A stretch of DNA of 64,000 nucleotides from Peribacillus loiseleuriae (lineage in GTDB: Bacteria; Bacillota; Bacilli; Bacillales; DSM-1321), in assembly GCF_001183985.1 (NCBI RefSeq), contig NZ_LFZW01000001.1:3834059-3898058 (forward strand). The letters run 5' to 3'. The notes under the pieces are model-generated. The model searched no databases, had not been told where the DNA came from, and worked only from the letters and a program-made list of their open reading frames with translations. The position numbers and the translations under genes were made by a program. Shown in pieces: positions 27,220 to 37,790 of this stretch (positions within the stretch are counted from its first letter, which is position 1; each line of letters begins with the position of its first letter).

Positions 27220-28938
27220 TTAGTCATTTCTATTTAAAAAGGCAAGCAGTTCGTCTGGTTCTTTTACGTTTAAGACGGAAGAAAGTTTCACCCAGCCTTT
27301 TTTCGCTGAGGAGACGCCTACTGCCATATGTTCAAGCATATCAAAATTATGTGCGTCCGTATTAATCACAATCATTACGCCCGCTTCTTGTGCTTTTCTT
27401 AAATAAGGCGGAGCAAGATCTAATCGATTCGGATTAGCATTCAGCTCTAAAGCGGTGTTTGTTTTAGCTGCAAGTTCGATTAATTGGTCCATATCGACTT
27501 CATACCCAGAACGTTTGCCAATCAAGCGGCCTGTTGGATGGGCAATAATATCCACATGAGGATTTTCCATCGCGGTTCTCAAACGCTCCATAATTTTCTC
27601 TTTTGGTTGTGAAAAACTAGAATGAATGGACGCTATTACGAGATCCATTTCGGCAAGCAGTTCATCGTCATAATCCAGTGATCCATCAGGTAAAATATCC
27701 ATTTCGATTCCTGATAGAATGGTAAAATCATCATATTTATCGTTTAAAGCATGAATGATTTCTTTTTGTTCTCGTAATCGTTCTGCTGTTAATCCGTTGG
27801 CAACCTTTAAATACTGAGAATGATCGGTGATGGCCATATATGTATAGCCTTTAGCCCGGCACACTTCAACCATCTCTTCAATGGAATAGGCCCCATCACT
27901 CCAAGTTGTATGCATATGGAGATCCCCTTTAATATCTTCAAGTGAAACAAGTGGTTCCTTATCCGTGTACCCTTCCACTTCTGTTCCATCTTCACGAATT
28001 TCAGGTGGAATGAACGGCAGACCGAAATGAGCATAGAAGGCTTCTTCGGAATCAAAGGTCAGAATCTCACCTGTCTCCGTATTTTCAACGCCATACTCAC
28101 TAATTTTCTCGCCGCGGTCTTTGGCCAGCTGTCGCATTCTCACGTTATGGTCTTTCGATCCGGTAAAGTGGTGAAGCGTCGTAATAAATTCAGCATCCGT
28201 TACAATCCGAAAATCAACCGAAACATCATATTGGTAATCAAGGGTAACGGACACTTTCGTATCACCCGCCGCAATGACATGTTTGATTGCAGACAAGGAA
28301 AGTAGTTGATCCTTCACCATCCCAGGGTTGTTCGATGAAATAATGAAATCAAGGTCTTTAATCGTCTCTCTCATGCGACGGATGCTGCCTGCTCTTGAAA
28401 AGCGAATGATATCTGTCATGTTTTCAAGCGACGTTTCAATATCCGTTGCAATTGGCATCATGAAAGCGAGTGGGAGCCGGTCAGGTCGTGAACCCACTTC
28501 AGCAATTGAAGTAAGAATCTTTTCTTCTGTCTTCGCGCCAAACCCAGCAAGTCCGCGTACTTTTCCTTCTTCGCATACTGCCTTTAGCTCTTGTATATCC
28601 CGAATTTGCAGTTCTTTATGCAGCTTGGCAATTTTCTTACCACCAAGTCCAGGTAGCTGCAACAGTGGCACCAATCCTTTAGGTACCTGCTCCTGCAGTT
28701 CTTCTAATACGGTAGATTTCCCTTCATTAATATATTCCTCGATAACAGCAGCAGTTCCCTTGCCAATTCCGCTCAATTCCGTGAAATCACCCATGGATGA
28801 TAAACTTCGATTGTCTGTTTCAAGTGCAGCTGCCGCTTTTCTAAACGCTGAAACCTTAAATGGATTTTCACCCTTTAGCTCCATATAGATTGCTATTTTT
28901 TCTAATAATTTAATGATGTCTTTTTTATTGATTGACAT
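27220..28938 (-). CDS. polX: DNA polymerase X family protein with PHP domain
   Basis: 572 aa. The N-terminal 8-kDa and HhH region (ELSGIGKGTAAVIEEYI; LPGLGGKKIAKLHKEL) precedes the polymerase core, where KDLDFIISS carries catalytic Asp residues. The C-terminal PHP domain has KGDLHMHTTWSDG, AITDHSQYL and DIIAHPTGRL, giving metal-dependent exonuclease or AP endonuclease activity. It acts in base-excision repair. The mutS2 ATG follows by about 33 bp. Confidence 0.95.
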   Translation of the reverse strand: MSINKKDIIKLLEKIAIYMELKGENPFKVSAFRKAAAALETDNRSLSSMGDFTELSGIGKGTAAVIEEYINEGKSTVLEELQEQVPKGLVPLLQLPGLGGKKIAKLHKELQIRDIQELKAVCEEGKVRGLAGFGAKTEEKILTSIAEVGSRPDRLPLAFMMPIATDIETSLENMTDIIRFSRAGSIRRMRETIKDLDFIISSNNPGMVKDQLLSLSAIKHVIAAGDTKVSVTLDYQYDVSVDFRIVTDAEFITTLHHFTGSKDHNVRMRQLAKDRGEKISEYGVENTETGEILTFDSEEAFYAHFGLPFIPPEIREDGTEVEGYTDKEPLVSLEDIKGDLHMHTTWSDGAYSIEEMVEVCRAKGYTYMAITDHSQYLKVANGLTAERLREQKEIIHALNDKYDDFTILSGIEMDILPDGSLDYDDELLAEMDLVIASIHSSFSQPKEKIMERLRTAMENPHVDIIAHPTGRLIGKRSGYEVDMDQLIELAAKTNTALELNANPNRLDLAPPYLRKAQEAGVMIVINTDAHNFDMLEHMAVGVSSAKKGWVKLSSVLNVKEPDELLAFLNRND

Positions 28939-29009
28939 GGTTCCTCACCTTTCCAACGCGAATTCTTAAAAAAAGATGACACAAGGCCATCTAAAGAACC
29001 TGTAGCCAT

Positions 29010-29070
29010 TATCCCGGTTTAACTAACCATCAGCAGGGAACTCACCCCACTGATGGAAGCTTCACTTTAT
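29010..29070. repeat. Family C repeat, copy in reverse orientation
   Basis: On the minus strand it reads AAAGTGAAGCTTCCATCAGTGGGG, then CTGATGGTTAGTTAAACC and GGGATAATGG. The first block overlaps the cvpA stop region; the hairpin may terminate cvpA. Confidence 0.65.
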
Positions 29071-29612
29071 GCAGCTACATATTGAAACCACAGCTCTGTT
29101 ACTTTCTCCGAAAGATAGGGAGTATTTTTCACGATGAGATCTGCCATAAACGAGCCATTCATCGCATCCTGAACATTAGCCATTGGCAGTAAAGCAGCTA
29201 TGTATAATAGTATAAACATGATAAGATATACTTCAGCGAAGCCTAAAATCGCGCCAGCCCATCGATTCAACTGCTTTAAGATTGGTAGGTTCGAAATAAA
29301 ATCCAACATCGAGCCAAATAGCTGCCAAACTAACTTAGCAGCGAAGAAAATGATGGCAAATGCAATCGCACGGTAATAAGCTTCTTCAAGACCTGTTTGG
29401 CCGATAAACATATTCATTGTTTCTGAATTACCGCCTAGGGAAGGAAACGGAATCCATAGGGTTAGCTTCGGAGCGAGTTTATCATAGTACGCATAAGCCG
29501 CGGCAAAAGCAACAAAAAAGCCCGTCAAATGTATGAGCTGTAAAATGAACCCCCGTCTCAACCCAACTAAAAATCCAATTAAGAGAATGGCCAAAATCGC
29601 CAAGTCTAACAT
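29067..29612 (-). CDS. yshB: CvpA family membrane protein YshB
   Basis: 181 aa with four membrane segments (LAILAILLIGFLVGLRRGFI; LTGFFVAFAAAYAYY; IAFAIIFFAAKLVWQLFG; FAEVYLIMFILLYIAALL). This is the CvpA/colicin V production family; its role in Bacillus is undefined. It lies between zapA and polX as in B. subtilis; only four bases separate it from zapA. Confidence 0.9.
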   Translation of the reverse strand: MLDLAILAILLIGFLVGLRRGFILQLIHLTGFFVAFAAAYAYYDKLAPKLTLWIPFPSLGGNSETMNMFIGQTGLEEAYYRAIAFAIIFFAAKLVWQLFGSMLDFISNLPILKQLNRWAGAILGFAEVYLIMFILLYIAALLPMANVQDAMNGSFMADLIVKNTPYLSEKVTELWFQYVAA

Positions 29613-29616
29613 GTAC

Positions 29617-29877
29617 TCAGTCCTTTACTTTCTTTAATTCCAGTTCTAACTGGTTTATTTCGTCTTTTATTTTTATATAATCATTCATAGCATTCACAGC
29701 TGTCAATACAGCAAGCTTGCCTGTATCCAAATAAGGATTCTTGGAGTTGATCTCACGCATCTTATCATCCACCATCGATGCAACTAATCGAATATGGCCT
29801 GAGCTCTCCTCACCCACGATTGTATATTGCTGTCCATATATATCAACTGTTATCCTATTTTTCTTTTCATCTGACAA
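29617..29877 (-). CDS. zapA: Cell division protein ZapA
   Basis: 86 aa, binds FtsZ and promotes Z-ring bundling. Conserved [32 protein letters not shown] and [17 protein letters not shown]; the C-terminal third is a coiled coil. TTG start (LSDEKKN) with GGAGG seven bases upstream; the ATG 13 codons further up would put the ribosome site inside the gene. Confidence 0.94.
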   Translation of the reverse strand: MSDEKKNRITVDIYGQQYTIVGEESSGHIRLVASMVDDKMREINSKNPYLDTGKLAVLTAVNAMNDYIKIKDEINQLELELKKVKD

Positions 29878-30193
29878 GCCGATGCCTCCAATCTGAAAAA
29901 TCCTAATTTCTATCATATCATGAAGTTTTCTGTCATGAAAGCAAGAAAGGCGGAAGGTGCCCGATTATCGGCGACAAGCAATAGACGAGTAAATCGTCTG
30001 GAGAGTGCCCTCTCCTCAACAATTTGATTGGCTAATGACCTTGAGGGGCTAGATGCTGTAGCTGAACAAATAGAAAAGCAAGTGTAGCTTGGACTATCCT
30101 GACTTACATATGTTACCTAAAGGAAACTCGTGGGCTATACATCACTAGGAAAAAATGAGCTACCAAAAAAAGAAAGAATTGGAGTCTTTACTT
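29878..30193. other. Divergent zapA/rnhC intergenic region
   Basis: 316 bp. It holds a string of small hairpins: GACGAGTAAATCGTC, GAGAGTGCCCTCTC. It reads like a decayed intergenic repeat (GCGGAAGGTGCCCG start). No gene is visible. Confidence 0.4.
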
Positions 30194-31141
30194 ATGTCAA
30201 ATGTTGTATTAACACTTTCCACAGCTCAAATGAACAAAATGAAGGAACATTACCAAACTTCCCTATCTGGTAAAACACCACCGGGAAGTATTTTTATGGC
30301 TAAACTGGTACAGTGTACCGTGACTGCCTATAAGTCGGGGAAAGTCCTATTCCAAGGTGCATCCGCAGAAGTTGAAGCAAAAAAATGGTCTAGTGAAGCA
30401 AAAGCTGCGACTCCTGCTACTAAAAAAAAGACTTCTGTCACCCAACATCGTTATTCACCACCTGCTCATATCGGTTCCATGTCTGTCATCGGCTCTGATG
30501 AAGTTGGGACAGGCGATTACTTCGGGCCAATGACGGTCGTCGCTGTTTATGCAAAAAAAGAGCAACTAGCCCTTTTAAAAGATTTAGGCGTGCAAGATTC
30601 TAAAAATCTAAAAGATCCGCAAATCATTGACATTGCGAAGCAGATTAAAAATGTTGTTCCATTTTCCCTGCTCATCTGCGACAATCCGAAGTACAATGCA
30701 CTTCAAGCTCGTGGCATGTCACAAGGTAAAATGAAAGCTCTGCTACACAACCAAGCGATTAAGCATGTCATTGATAAGATTTCACCCGAACAGGCAGAAG
30801 CGGTTTTCATTGACCAATTTGCTCAACCCGATGTGTTTTTTAACTATTTAAAGGGACAAGAACTGTTTCAAGCGGAACATACTTATTTAAGCACGAAAGC
30901 AGAAGGCATTCACCTTAGTGTTGCGGCTGCTTCCATTTTAGCGCGCTATGCATTCGTAAAGCATTTTGACAAATTGAGTGAAAAAGCTGGGTTCAAAATT
31001 CCAAAAGGCGCAGGCCACGCAGTAGATGAGGCAGCGGCACGCCTTATTCACGAAAAAGGGATCGACGCCTTGAATGAGTTTACGAAGGTTCATTTTGCCA
31101 ATACGGAAAAAGCAAAAACATTGTATCGGAAGAAATATTAA
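30194..31141 (+). CDS. rnhC: Ribonuclease HIII
   Basis: 315 aa. It removes RNA from RNA-DNA hybrids. The N-terminal TBP-like substrate-binding domain (1-80) contains FMAKLVQCTVTAYKSGKVLF; the catalytic RNase H2/3 core starts IGSDEVGTGDYFGPMTVVAV (D and E active site) and includes VFIDQFAQP and AEGIHLSVAAASILARY. The ATG at 30194 has GGAG nine bases upstream; the 13-codon extension is unlikely. Confidence 0.95.
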   Translation: MSNVVLTLSTAQMNKMKEHYQTSLSGKTPPGSIFMAKLVQCTVTAYKSGKVLFQGASAEVEAKKWSSEAKAATPATKKKTSVTQHRYSPPAHIGSMSVIGSDEVGTGDYFGPMTVVAVYAKKEQLALLKDLGVQDSKNLKDPQIIDIAKQIKNVVPFSLLICDNPKYNALQARGMSQGKMKALLHNQAIKHVIDKISPEQAEAVFIDQFAQPDVFFNYLKGQELFQAEHTYLSTKAEGIHLSVAAASILARYAFVKHFDKLSEKAGFKIPKGAGHAVDEAAARLIHEKGIDALNEFTKVHFANTEKAKTLYRKKY

Positions 31142-31163
31142 TAGAGGGTTTGTCGTTGATATT

Positions 31164-31202
31164 AGGGTTGCCCCAGGATTTTTTTGGGTCGGCCCTTTTA
31201 TT
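31164..31202 (+). terminator. Terminator of rnhC
   Basis: AGGGTTGCCCCA pairs imperfectly with TGGGTCGGCCCT, followed by TTTTATTTTT. The 31203-31463 stretch after it is AT-rich and holds nothing I recognise. Confidence 0.8.
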
Positions 31203-31463
31203 TTTGAGATTTGCCTTTAAATTAGGAAATTAAACCAATCATTTTTTCGACTTTTCCACCCATCAACCGATAGCCACTCCTGTTTTCATAACTTTACTCA
31301 CCATCATGAAGAGATTAACGATCAACACTTTAGACATACTCACCAACACTTGAAATACTAACCAATTCATACTCTTTACTATTCAACTTTTTACTTTTAC
31401 TCGCCACTTTTACTAACCAACTTTGGTTAATTAATTACGCACAACCGCTTCCCCTAAAACAGC

Positions 31464-31499
31464 AAAGCAACCTCCCAAACTCGGAAGGCTGCTTTGTTT
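31464..31499 (-). terminator. Terminator of pheST
   Basis: Minus-strand AAAGCAGCCTTCC GAGTTT GGGAGGTTGCTTT, immediately after the pheT stop. Confidence 0.8.
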
Positions 31500-31503
31500 A
31501 CAA

Positions 31504-33918
31504 TTATCCTCGTAATTCAGCGCCAGCTTTTTCTTTCACCGCTGCTAGTACTTTTTCATGCGCTTTCGTTACATCTTCGTCGGTTAGCGTGCGCTCTGGA
31601 TCGAAATATTTCAACGAGTACGCTAGAGATTTCTTACCTGGTTCCATGCGTTCGCCTTCATATAAATCAAAGACACTTACTTCTTTAAGAAGTTTTCCGC
31701 CTGCTTCGGCGATAATTTTTTGGATATCGCCCGCAACTGTAGTTGCATCTACCACAAGGGCAATATCACGTGTAATCGATGGGAAACGCGGAATCGCGTT
31801 GTATTGGATCGGTGCAACAGCCGCTTCTGCCATCGCTTTGAAAGATAGTTCAAAAACGTACGTTTCTTTCAAATCTAGTTCTTTTTGGACAGTTGGATGA
31901 ACTTGGCCGACAAAGCCAATTACATCACCATTCAACAACACTTCTGCAGTACGTCCTGGGTGCATGCCTTCTTTTTCAGACTGACGATATTCGATTTTCC
32001 CTATCAATCCTAGTGTATCGAATAATGCTTCAAGCACGCCTTTTGCTACGTAAAAATCAACCGGCTTTTTCTCTCCTTGCCATGGGTTTGATTCCCATAG
32101 ACCTGTCATCGCTCCAGCTACATGCTCACGCTCTTCAGGAAGTTGTTCACCATCTTGTTTCAAGAATACAGAGCCTATTTCATAAAGAGCTAGTGAATCA
32201 AGCTGACGAGCATTGTTGTATTTCACAACTTCTAATAGTTGAGGGACGATGCTTAGGCGAAGCTGGCTACGCTCCTCACTCATCGGCATCGCCAATGCAA
32301 CAGACTCACGAGCATCTAATGCATACTGTACCGCTTTGTTCTTACTAGTTAATGAATAGGTGATCGCTTGATAAAGACCAGCACCTTCAAGCGTACGGCG
32401 TGCTTTGCGACGTTTCTGCTGATAATCTGTCAAATGACCAGGTGTTACCGTTCCAGTAGGTAGTGTTGTTGGGATATTATCATAGCCGTACATACGAGCT
32501 GCTTCCTCAACTAAATCGGCTTCAATCGTAATATCGCCGCGACGTGTCGGTACGGTTACAGTAAATGTTTCATTGTCTACTGAAACTCCGAATTGCAAAC
32601 GAGTGAAAATTGATTCCACTTCGGAAACACTCATGCTTGTTCCGAGCAATTTATTAATTTTTTCAAGAGTAATTGAAATGACAGCTGGTTCGATTGTCAG
32701 TGTATCGACTTCAACAGACCCTTCTAACACAGTGCCACCAGCATATTGGCTGATCAACTGTGCAGCACGTTCTCCCGCTTCTCGAACGCGATTCGGGTCG
32801 ACGCCTTTTTCGAAACGAGCACTTGATTCACTGCGTAACGCATGGTCTTTTGATGCTTTACGGACAACGGTTCCAGCAAAATAAGCCGCTTCAATGATGA
32901 CGGTTGTTGTATCGTCCTGCACCTCAGAATTCGCTCCACCCATTACACCAGCAATCGCAACTGGCTCTGTTCCGTTTGTAATGACAAGATGATCGCTTGC
33001 AAGTTCACGTTCTACATCATCTAATGTCGTAATTTTTTCAGCAGCATGCGCTTTACGAATGACTAATTCTTTTGAACCTAGACGATCATAATCAAATGCA
33101 TGGAGTGGTTGTCCGTATTCAAGTAGAATATAATTCGTGATATCGACGACATTGTTATGTGGACGAATGCCCGCTGCCATCAAGCGTGTTTGCATCCAAA
33201 GTGGTGATGGTGCAATTTTCACATCCTTAATGACTTTCGCAACGTATAATGGATTATCTTCAGATGCTTCAACGTTTACTTGAATGAGATCTGTTGCTTT
33301 TTCAGCGCTTTCTTCTTTGGTGATTTCCGGCCATTTTACTTCACGACCTAGAATCGCACCTACTTCATAAGCAACACCAAGCATGCTCAAACAGTCCGAA
33401 CGATTCGGTGTCAAGCCTAATTCAAGTACTTCATCGTCAAGCCCTAAAACACTAAGCGCATCTTGGCCGACTTCTACATCATTCGGGAAGACGAAAATTC
33501 CTGTGGCATAATCTTTTGCAATCAATCTTGATTCAATGCCAAGCTCTTGAAGTGAACAAATCATGCCATTCGATTCTTCACCGCGTAATTTCGCTTTCTT
33601 AATTTTGAAATTGCCTGGAAGCACAGCCCCAACCGTTGCGACTGCCACTTTTTGTCCTTTATCAACATTCGGCGCACCGCAGATGATCTGAACCGGGCTT
33701 TCACCACCAACATCGACTAAACATTTATTTAGTTTATCGGCATTTGGGTGCTGTTCACGTTCTAGTACGTGGCCAATGACTACCCCTTTAAGACCTTCAC
33801 TTTTCTTTTCTACTCCTTCAACCTCGATGCCGCTTTTGGTAATCTTATCTGAAAGCGTTGTTGCTGTCATGCCAGAAAGATCGACATAATCCTGCAGCCA
33901 TTTATATGAAACAAACAT
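31504..33918 (-). CDS. pheT: Phenylalanyl-tRNA synthetase beta subunit
   Basis: 804 aa. Domains in order: EMAP/tRNA-binding (39-150, [20 protein letters not shown]), B3/B4 editing domain (about 215-390), B5 (about 405-480), inactive class II core, and the C-terminal FDX-ACB anticodon-binding domain ([15 protein letters not shown]). Forms an alpha2-beta2 enzyme with PheS encoded 26 bp upstream. Length is as in other Bacilli. Confidence 0.98.
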   Translation of the reverse strand: MFVSYKWLQDYVDLSGMTATTLSDKITKSGIEVEGVEKKSEGLKGVVIGHVLEREQHPNADKLNKCLVDVGGESPVQIICGAPNVDKGQKVAVATVGAVLPGNFKIKKAKLRGEESNGMICSLQELGIESRLIAKDYATGIFVFPNDVEVGQDALSVLGLDDEVLELGLTPNRSDCLSMLGVAYEVGAILGREVKWPEITKEESAEKATDLIQVNVEASEDNPLYVAKVIKDVKIAPSPLWMQTRLMAAGIRPHNNVVDITNYILLEYGQPLHAFDYDRLGSKELVIRKAHAAEKITTLDDVERELASDHLVITNGTEPVAIAGVMGGANSEVQDDTTTVIIEAAYFAGTVVRKASKDHALRSESSARFEKGVDPNRVREAGERAAQLISQYAGGTVLEGSVEVDTLTIEPAVISITLEKINKLLGTSMSVSEVESIFTRLQFGVSVDNETFTVTVPTRRGDITIEADLVEEAARMYGYDNIPTTLPTGTVTPGHLTDYQQKRRKARRTLEGAGLYQAITYSLTSKNKAVQYALDARESVALAMPMSEERSQLRLSIVPQLLEVVKYNNARQLDSLALYEIGSVFLKQDGEQLPEEREHVAGAMTGLWESNPWQGEKKPVDFYVAKGVLEALFDTLGLIGKIEYRQSEKEGMHPGRTAEVLLNGDVIGFVGQVHPTVQKELDLKETYVFELSFKAMAEAAVAPIQYNAIPRFPSITRDIALVVDATTVAGDIQKIIAEAGGKLLKEVSVFDLYEGERMEPGKKSLAYSLKYFDPERTLTDEDVTKAHEKVLAAVKEKAGAELRG

Positions 33919-33944
33919 GGATTGCTCCTCCTTTAAAAAAATTA

Positions 33945-34985
33945 TTAAGATTCGTGGCGATTAAATTGAGTTAGGAAACGGACATCATTTGTGTAGAAAT
34001 GACGAATATCGTCTACGCCGTATTTCAACATCGCAATACGCTCTACACCGATTCCGAACGCAAAACCTGAGTATTTCTTAGAATCAAATCCAGCCATTTC
34101 CAAAACATTAGGATGAACGATTCCACCACCGAGTACTTCGATCCAGCCTGTCCCTTTACAAACGCTGCAACCTTTTCCGCCGCAAATTTTACAAGAAATA
34201 TCGATTTCAACCGATGGCTCTGTAAATGGGAAGAAGCTTGGACGCAGACGAATTTCCCGTTCTTTGCCGAATACTTGCTTCGCAAACACTTCAAGCGTTC
34301 CTTTTAAATCACTCATTGAGATGTTTTCGTCAATCACTAGTCCTTCAATTTGCATGAATTGATGCGAGTGAGTCGCATCATCATTATCACGACGATATAC
34401 TTTACCCGGACAGATAATTTTAACCGGCCCTTGCCCTTTATGCTTCTCCATCGTTCTTGCTTGCACTGGAGACGTATGAGTTCGCATCAATGTTTCTTCT
34501 GTAATATAGAAGGAATCTTGCATATCACGTGCTGGATGGCTCTTTGGCAAATTCAACGCTTCAAAGTTGTAGAAGTCTGTTTCAACTTCCGGACCTTCCG
34601 CAACCGTGTAGCCCATTCCGATAAATAAGTCTTCCACTTCTTCAATGACACGCGTCAACGGATGATGATTCCCTTTATTAACCGGACGTCCTGGTAATGT
34701 CACATCAATTTTTTCAACAGCTAGTTTGGCATGGACAGCTGTCTCTTCAAGCACCTGCTGTTTTTCTTCGATTTTTGAGGCAATCTCTTCACGGACAACA
34801 TTCACCAACGCTCCCATTTTTGGGCGTTCCTCAGCGGAAAGCTTGCCCATTCCGCGTAACACTTCCGTGATTGGTCCTTTTTTCCCTAAATATGCGACAC
34901 GAATGTCATTCAATTCCTTTAATTCAGAAGCTTCGGCAACCTTCTGCAACGCTTCAGCTTGCAGTTCTTGTAAACGTTCCTGCAT
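33945..34985 (-). CDS. pheS: Phenylalanyl-tRNA synthetase alpha subunit
   Basis: 346 aa class II catalytic subunit. N-terminal coiled coil (1-85), motif 1 region [19 protein letters not shown], motif 2 [20 protein letters not shown], zinc-like Cys cluster [17 protein letters not shown], and motif 3 [17 protein letters not shown]. Two adjacent ATGs are available; the second (MQERLQELQ) has the better spacing to AAAGGAGG. A phenylalanine T-box precedes it. Confidence 0.98.
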   Translation of the reverse strand: MQERLQELQAEALQKVAEASELKELNDIRVAYLGKKGPITEVLRGMGKLSAEERPKMGALVNVVREEIASKIEEKQQVLEETAVHAKLAVEKIDVTLPGRPVNKGNHHPLTRVIEEVEDLFIGMGYTVAEGPEVETDFYNFEALNLPKSHPARDMQDSFYITEETLMRTHTSPVQARTMEKHKGQGPVKIICPGKVYRRDNDDATHSHQFMQIEGLVIDENISMSDLKGTLEVFAKQVFGKEREIRLRPSFFPFTEPSVEIDISCKICGGKGCSVCKGTGWIEVLGGGIVHPNVLEMAGFDSKKYSGFAFGIGVERIAMLKYGVDDIRHFYTNDVRFLTQFNRHES

Positions 34986-35017
34986 CATATATCCTCCTTT
35001 ATTGTTTATAAATAAAC

Positions 35018-35275
35018 ACAAAAAAAACCCATCCCTAGAAAGGGACGAGGTTTATGTATCGCGGTACCACCCTTATTAGCGCCAATAAAAATAAGCACTC
35101 ACTTCATTGCAGATAACGGCTTTTTGCCGATGCAGCTTTCAACAGGTTTATCTGTATCCCGATGCCGACTCAAGAGGTGAATTCACATCAACATAATCAT
35201 AAAAATGCTTGCAGTCTAAGGCATTTTCTTCCTGAATGAATGATACGATGCTACTCTTCTCTGTCATAGTCTTTT
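35018..35275 (-). promoter_or_regulatory. T-box leader of pheST (Phe specifier)
   Basis: The minus strand holds the T-box AGGGTGGTACCGCG and a terminator (AAACCTCGTCCCT TTCT AGGGATGGGTTT plus T's). In Stem I, GTGAATTCACCTC supplies TTC as specifier. Uncharged tRNA-Phe stabilises the antiterminator. Confidence 0.93.
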
Positions 35276-35361
35276 TCATTATGAAATTTAGCTTTAATTA
35301 TAATATAAAACAACCCGAGATTCAAATTCAAATTTATTCTACAGCTTTCGAGCCGGAATCC

Positions 35362-35445
35362 GAATTTGCGCGCGGGATTTGCCTCTGATCGCGACCGATT
35401 CCACCTTGATTCGCGCCGGTTTCACCTCGGGTCGCGCCGGAGCCC
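35362..35445. repeat. GC-rich degenerate tandem repeat (four 19-22-bp units)
   Basis: Units at 35362-35383, 35384-35405, 35406-35426 and 35427-35445 share a (T/G)CGCG(C/A)CCG or TGCGCGCGGGA core and end CACC, GCC or GCCC. GC content is far above the flanks. It runs right up to the rlmP stop codon. Confidence 0.65.
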
Positions 35446-36200
35446 TATTTCCGTAAGTGGTACATCAAAATCCCTGCTGCAATTCCCACGTTCAGCGATT
35501 CGCTTTTCCCGAAAATCGGAATGTAGAGATTTTGCGTCGTTTGTGCTAACAGTTTTTTGTCAACACCTTGACCCTCATTACCTACAAGCAGAGCAAATGT
35601 TTCTGATTTTTCTACTTGATCATAGGAAACCGCTTTTTCTAAAGCGGTGCCATACACCGGAATGTTCTGTACCTTCAATGCACCGATGATTTCTGTTAAG
35701 TTTCCTTTTAAGACAGGCATATGAAAGATACTTCCTTGAGTAGAGCGAATCACTTTAGGGTTATAAGCATCTGCACAACCTTCTCCAAGAATAACCGCAT
35801 CCATTCCTGCCGCGTCAGCCGTTCGAATCATCGTGCCGATATTACCTGGATCTTGAACTGCGTCTATCAGCAACACCTTTTTTGATGAAAGATCTTCAAA
35901 ACGGATCTTTTTTTGATCACAGATTGCAGCAATTCCTTGTGGTGTTTCCGTATCAGAAATTGCATTCATCACTTCATTTGTCACATATGTAACTTCTGTT
36001 CCTTCTAATTTAAACTTTGCAGGAATGACAGCTTCAATGCTGACAATCACTTCGCGGACAATATCTCCTTCTTTTAGTGCTTCTTCTACAAGATGAAACC
36101 CTTCAATCAGGTATGTACCTGTTAGTTCACGCTCTTTTTTCGTTAATAATTTCTTCCATTGCTTTACTTTTTGATTTTTGACGGACTCAATATATTTCAA
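35445..36200 (-). CDS. rlmP: 23S rRNA 2'-O-methyltransferase, SpoU/TrmH family
   Basis: 251 aa. The N-terminal substrate-binding part is [17 protein letters not shown]; the SPOUT knot has [20 protein letters not shown] (about 109-128), LVGNEGQGV and the C-terminal [19 protein letters not shown]. It corresponds to B. subtilis YsgA, now named RlmP, which methylates a guanosine ribose in 23S rRNA; assignment is by synteny (next to pheS and sspI) and motifs. TTG start with AAGGAG upstream. Confidence 0.9.
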   Translation of the reverse strand: MKYIESVKNQKVKQWKKLLTKKERELTGTYLIEGFHLVEEALKEGDIVREVIVSIEAVIPAKFKLEGTEVTYVTNEVMNAISDTETPQGIAAICDQKKIRFEDLSSKKVLLIDAVQDPGNIGTMIRTADAAGMDAVILGEGCADAYNPKVIRSTQGSIFHMPVLKGNLTEIIGALKVQNIPVYGTALEKAVSYDQVEKSETFALLVGNEGQGVDKKLLAQTTQNLYIPIFGKSESLNVGIAAGILMYHLRK

Positions 36201-36301
36201 GGTAAACGCTCCTTCATTTTTTCACTAGTTCTTATTATAACGTATTTCACCTATGTCTTGTATGGCTTATATTTTGCTACATATTTTAATTCATTTTGTT
36301 C

Positions 36302-36308
36302 CATACTA
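36302..36308 (+). promoter_or_regulatory. SigG-like -10 element of sspI
   Basis: CATACTA matches the forespore SigG/SigF -10 consensus, 37 bp before the sspI start. The -35 (GCTACATA) is weak. Forespore expression is expected for an SASP gene. Confidence 0.55.
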
Positions 36309-36344
36309 AAAAAGTGGACAATTATGGTGATGGGAGGATTCAAT

Positions 36345-36557
36345 ATGAACTTGAATTTAAGAAATGCAATTATTCACAACGTATCAGGGAATACACAGGA
36401 TCAGTTAGAGGATACGATTGTCGACGCCATTCAAAATGGCGAAGAAAAAATGTTGCCTGGACTCGGTGTGTTGTTTGAAATTATTTGGCAACATGCATCA
36501 GAGCAAGAAAAAACCGAAATGTTACAATCATTAGAAACTGGTTTAAAAAAGCAATAG
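36345..36557 (+). CDS. sspI: Small acid-soluble spore protein SspI
   Basis: 70 aa. Nearly the whole family sequence is visible: [55 protein letters not shown] minor SASP found only in the spore core. The ATG at 36345 has GGGAGG upstream; longer ORF versions start inside the rlmP promoter region. A strong terminator follows directly. Confidence 0.97.
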   Translation: MNLNLRNAIIHNVSGNTQDQLEDTIVDAIQNGEEKMLPGLGVLFEIIWQHASEQEKTEMLQSLETGLKKQ

Positions 36558-36583
36558 CCGTTATTTGGCTATTGCTTTTCTTT
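36549..36583 (+). terminator. Terminator of sspI
   Basis: AAGCAATAGCC GTTATTT GGCTATTGCTT then TTCTTTC. It overlaps the stop codon and also ends the converging 47-aa gene. Confidence 0.9.
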
Positions 36584-36586
36584 CGC

Positions 36587-36730
36587 TTATAAATGGTCGG
36601 TATTAATCCGATTCTGAAAATATTCATCATTTATTATTGGATTATCATCCTCATCCAATTGGATGTTTTCCTTTTCTTCCTCCACTCGATTCGTTGAATC
36701 AACCACCTTTTCTCTTCTCTTCTTGTCCAT
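36587..36730 (-). CDS. Small acidic/basic hypothetical protein (47 aa)
   Basis: Starts MDKKRREKVVDSTNRVEEEK, then an acidic middle (QLDEDDNP) and ends NRINTDHL. GAAGGAG lies about eight bases before the ATG. Highly charged with no hydrophobic segment, like many small spore or stress proteins. I do not recognise a family. It converges on sspI and shares its terminator. Confidence 0.7.
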   Translation of the reverse strand: MDKKRREKVVDSTNRVEEEKENIQLDEDDNPIINDEYFQNRINTDHL

Positions 36731-36891
36731 TATTTTCACTCCTTCGTGTACACGTCTTAAGTTTAGCTATTCCCGGAACGTGATCCTTTAAACATAAGTC
36801 ATGAGCCAAAAGCTAGCTAATACGCATAGGCCAGGAAATAATAACAGAAAAAAGAATATAAACAAAAAGACGGACTTATTTTAGGAACTCC

Positions 36892-37545
36892 CTACCGCTC
36901 AATAAGTTTTATAACATCAATCAAGCTCTTTTCCGACATAGATTGAAGTCGTAAATGATGGTTTTCAAAAGCTAAAGCTTCAGTCACGGGGTTTGGTACG
37001 ATTACACATTTTAATCCAGCAGTTAAAGCCGATTGAAGCCCATTTAACGAATCTTCAAATGCTACGGCTTCTTTTGGATCAATCTTTAAGACTTCGATTG
37101 CTTTTAAGTACAAGTCAGGTGCTGGTTTTACTTTTTCGACATCATCCCGTGAGATAATGAAATCAAAATAGTGTAACAGCCCAAGCTCGTCTAAATAGTT
37201 TGTTACCCATTCTTTAGTAGAGCTAGAAGCGAGGGCGATTTTGTATTTTAACTTGCTTGCTTCCTCTAAATACTCCTTTACGCCTTCACGCGCCAGGGGT
37301 GTTTTCATCTTATCCTTATGTATACTTTTTGCTTTTTCCTCAATCTCTTCAATATTACAATTCTCCCCCAGTTGTTCTTGGCAATATCTAAAAAGTTCAG
37401 TATCATCTGTACCAATGCATGTAACAAATTGTTCAAGCGGCAACTTAACCTTATATAAATCTAACGTTTCTCTGTAAGCATCATACCAAACCGTCTCTGT
37501 GTCTAAAATTAAACCATCAAAGTCGAAAATAACCGCTTTAATCAA
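36892..37545 (-). CDS. HAD-superfamily hydrolase (beta-phosphoglucomutase-like)
   Basis: 217-219 aa. HAD motifs: IKAVIFDFDGLILDTE (nucleophile Asp), LASSSTKEWV (motif II), the KVKPAPDLYLKAIEVL Lys and VAFEDSLNGLQSAL (motif IV). A C1 cap lies between motifs I and II. Probably a phosphatase of the YhcW/PGMB type; substrate unknown. GGAGG lies two bases before the ATG at 37551 but eight before the TTG at 37545 (start IKAVIFDF), so the TTG is preferred. Confidence 0.85.
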   Translation of the reverse strand: MIKAVIFDFDGLILDTETVWYDAYRETLDLYKVKLPLEQFVTCIGTDDTELFRYCQEQLGENCNIEEIEEKAKSIHKDKMKTPLAREGVKEYLEEASKLKYKIALASSSTKEWVTNYLDELGLLHYFDFIISRDDVEKVKPAPDLYLKAIEVLKIDPKEAVAFEDSLNGLQSALTAGLKCVIVPNPVTEALAFENHHLRLQSMSEKSLIDVIKLIER

Positions 37546-37696
37546 AATCATTTCCTCCTTTAACTAATTAAAAAGTAAAAATCCCAATAGGCATTGACCG
37601 AATAGCAATAGTTCCATAGAAATTTCTATTGCTAAACATAATGTATAATAATGAACGAACTATTTCAATATTCTTGTACACTACACATCTCTTCTG

Positions 37697-37782
37697 AAGG
37701 GTCAGACCCCGCACCAACTTATTCAGTATAAGATGTTTGAAACACCACCTGCTGATTTAGGGCGCTAGGTCACAGGCCCTTT
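37697..37782. repeat. Family A repeat, copy 6
   Basis: Starts GAAGGGTCAGACCCCGCACC and ends CTAGGTCACAGGCCCTTTT, between the M42 peptidase and HAD genes. Confidence 0.45.
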
Positions 37783-37790
37783 TACCATTG

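Noticed and set aside
31203..31463. AT-rich stretch with recurring ACTCACCA/ACTAACCA words, first read as a possible direct-repeat array
   Set aside because: The words are too short and irregular; no unit length holds.
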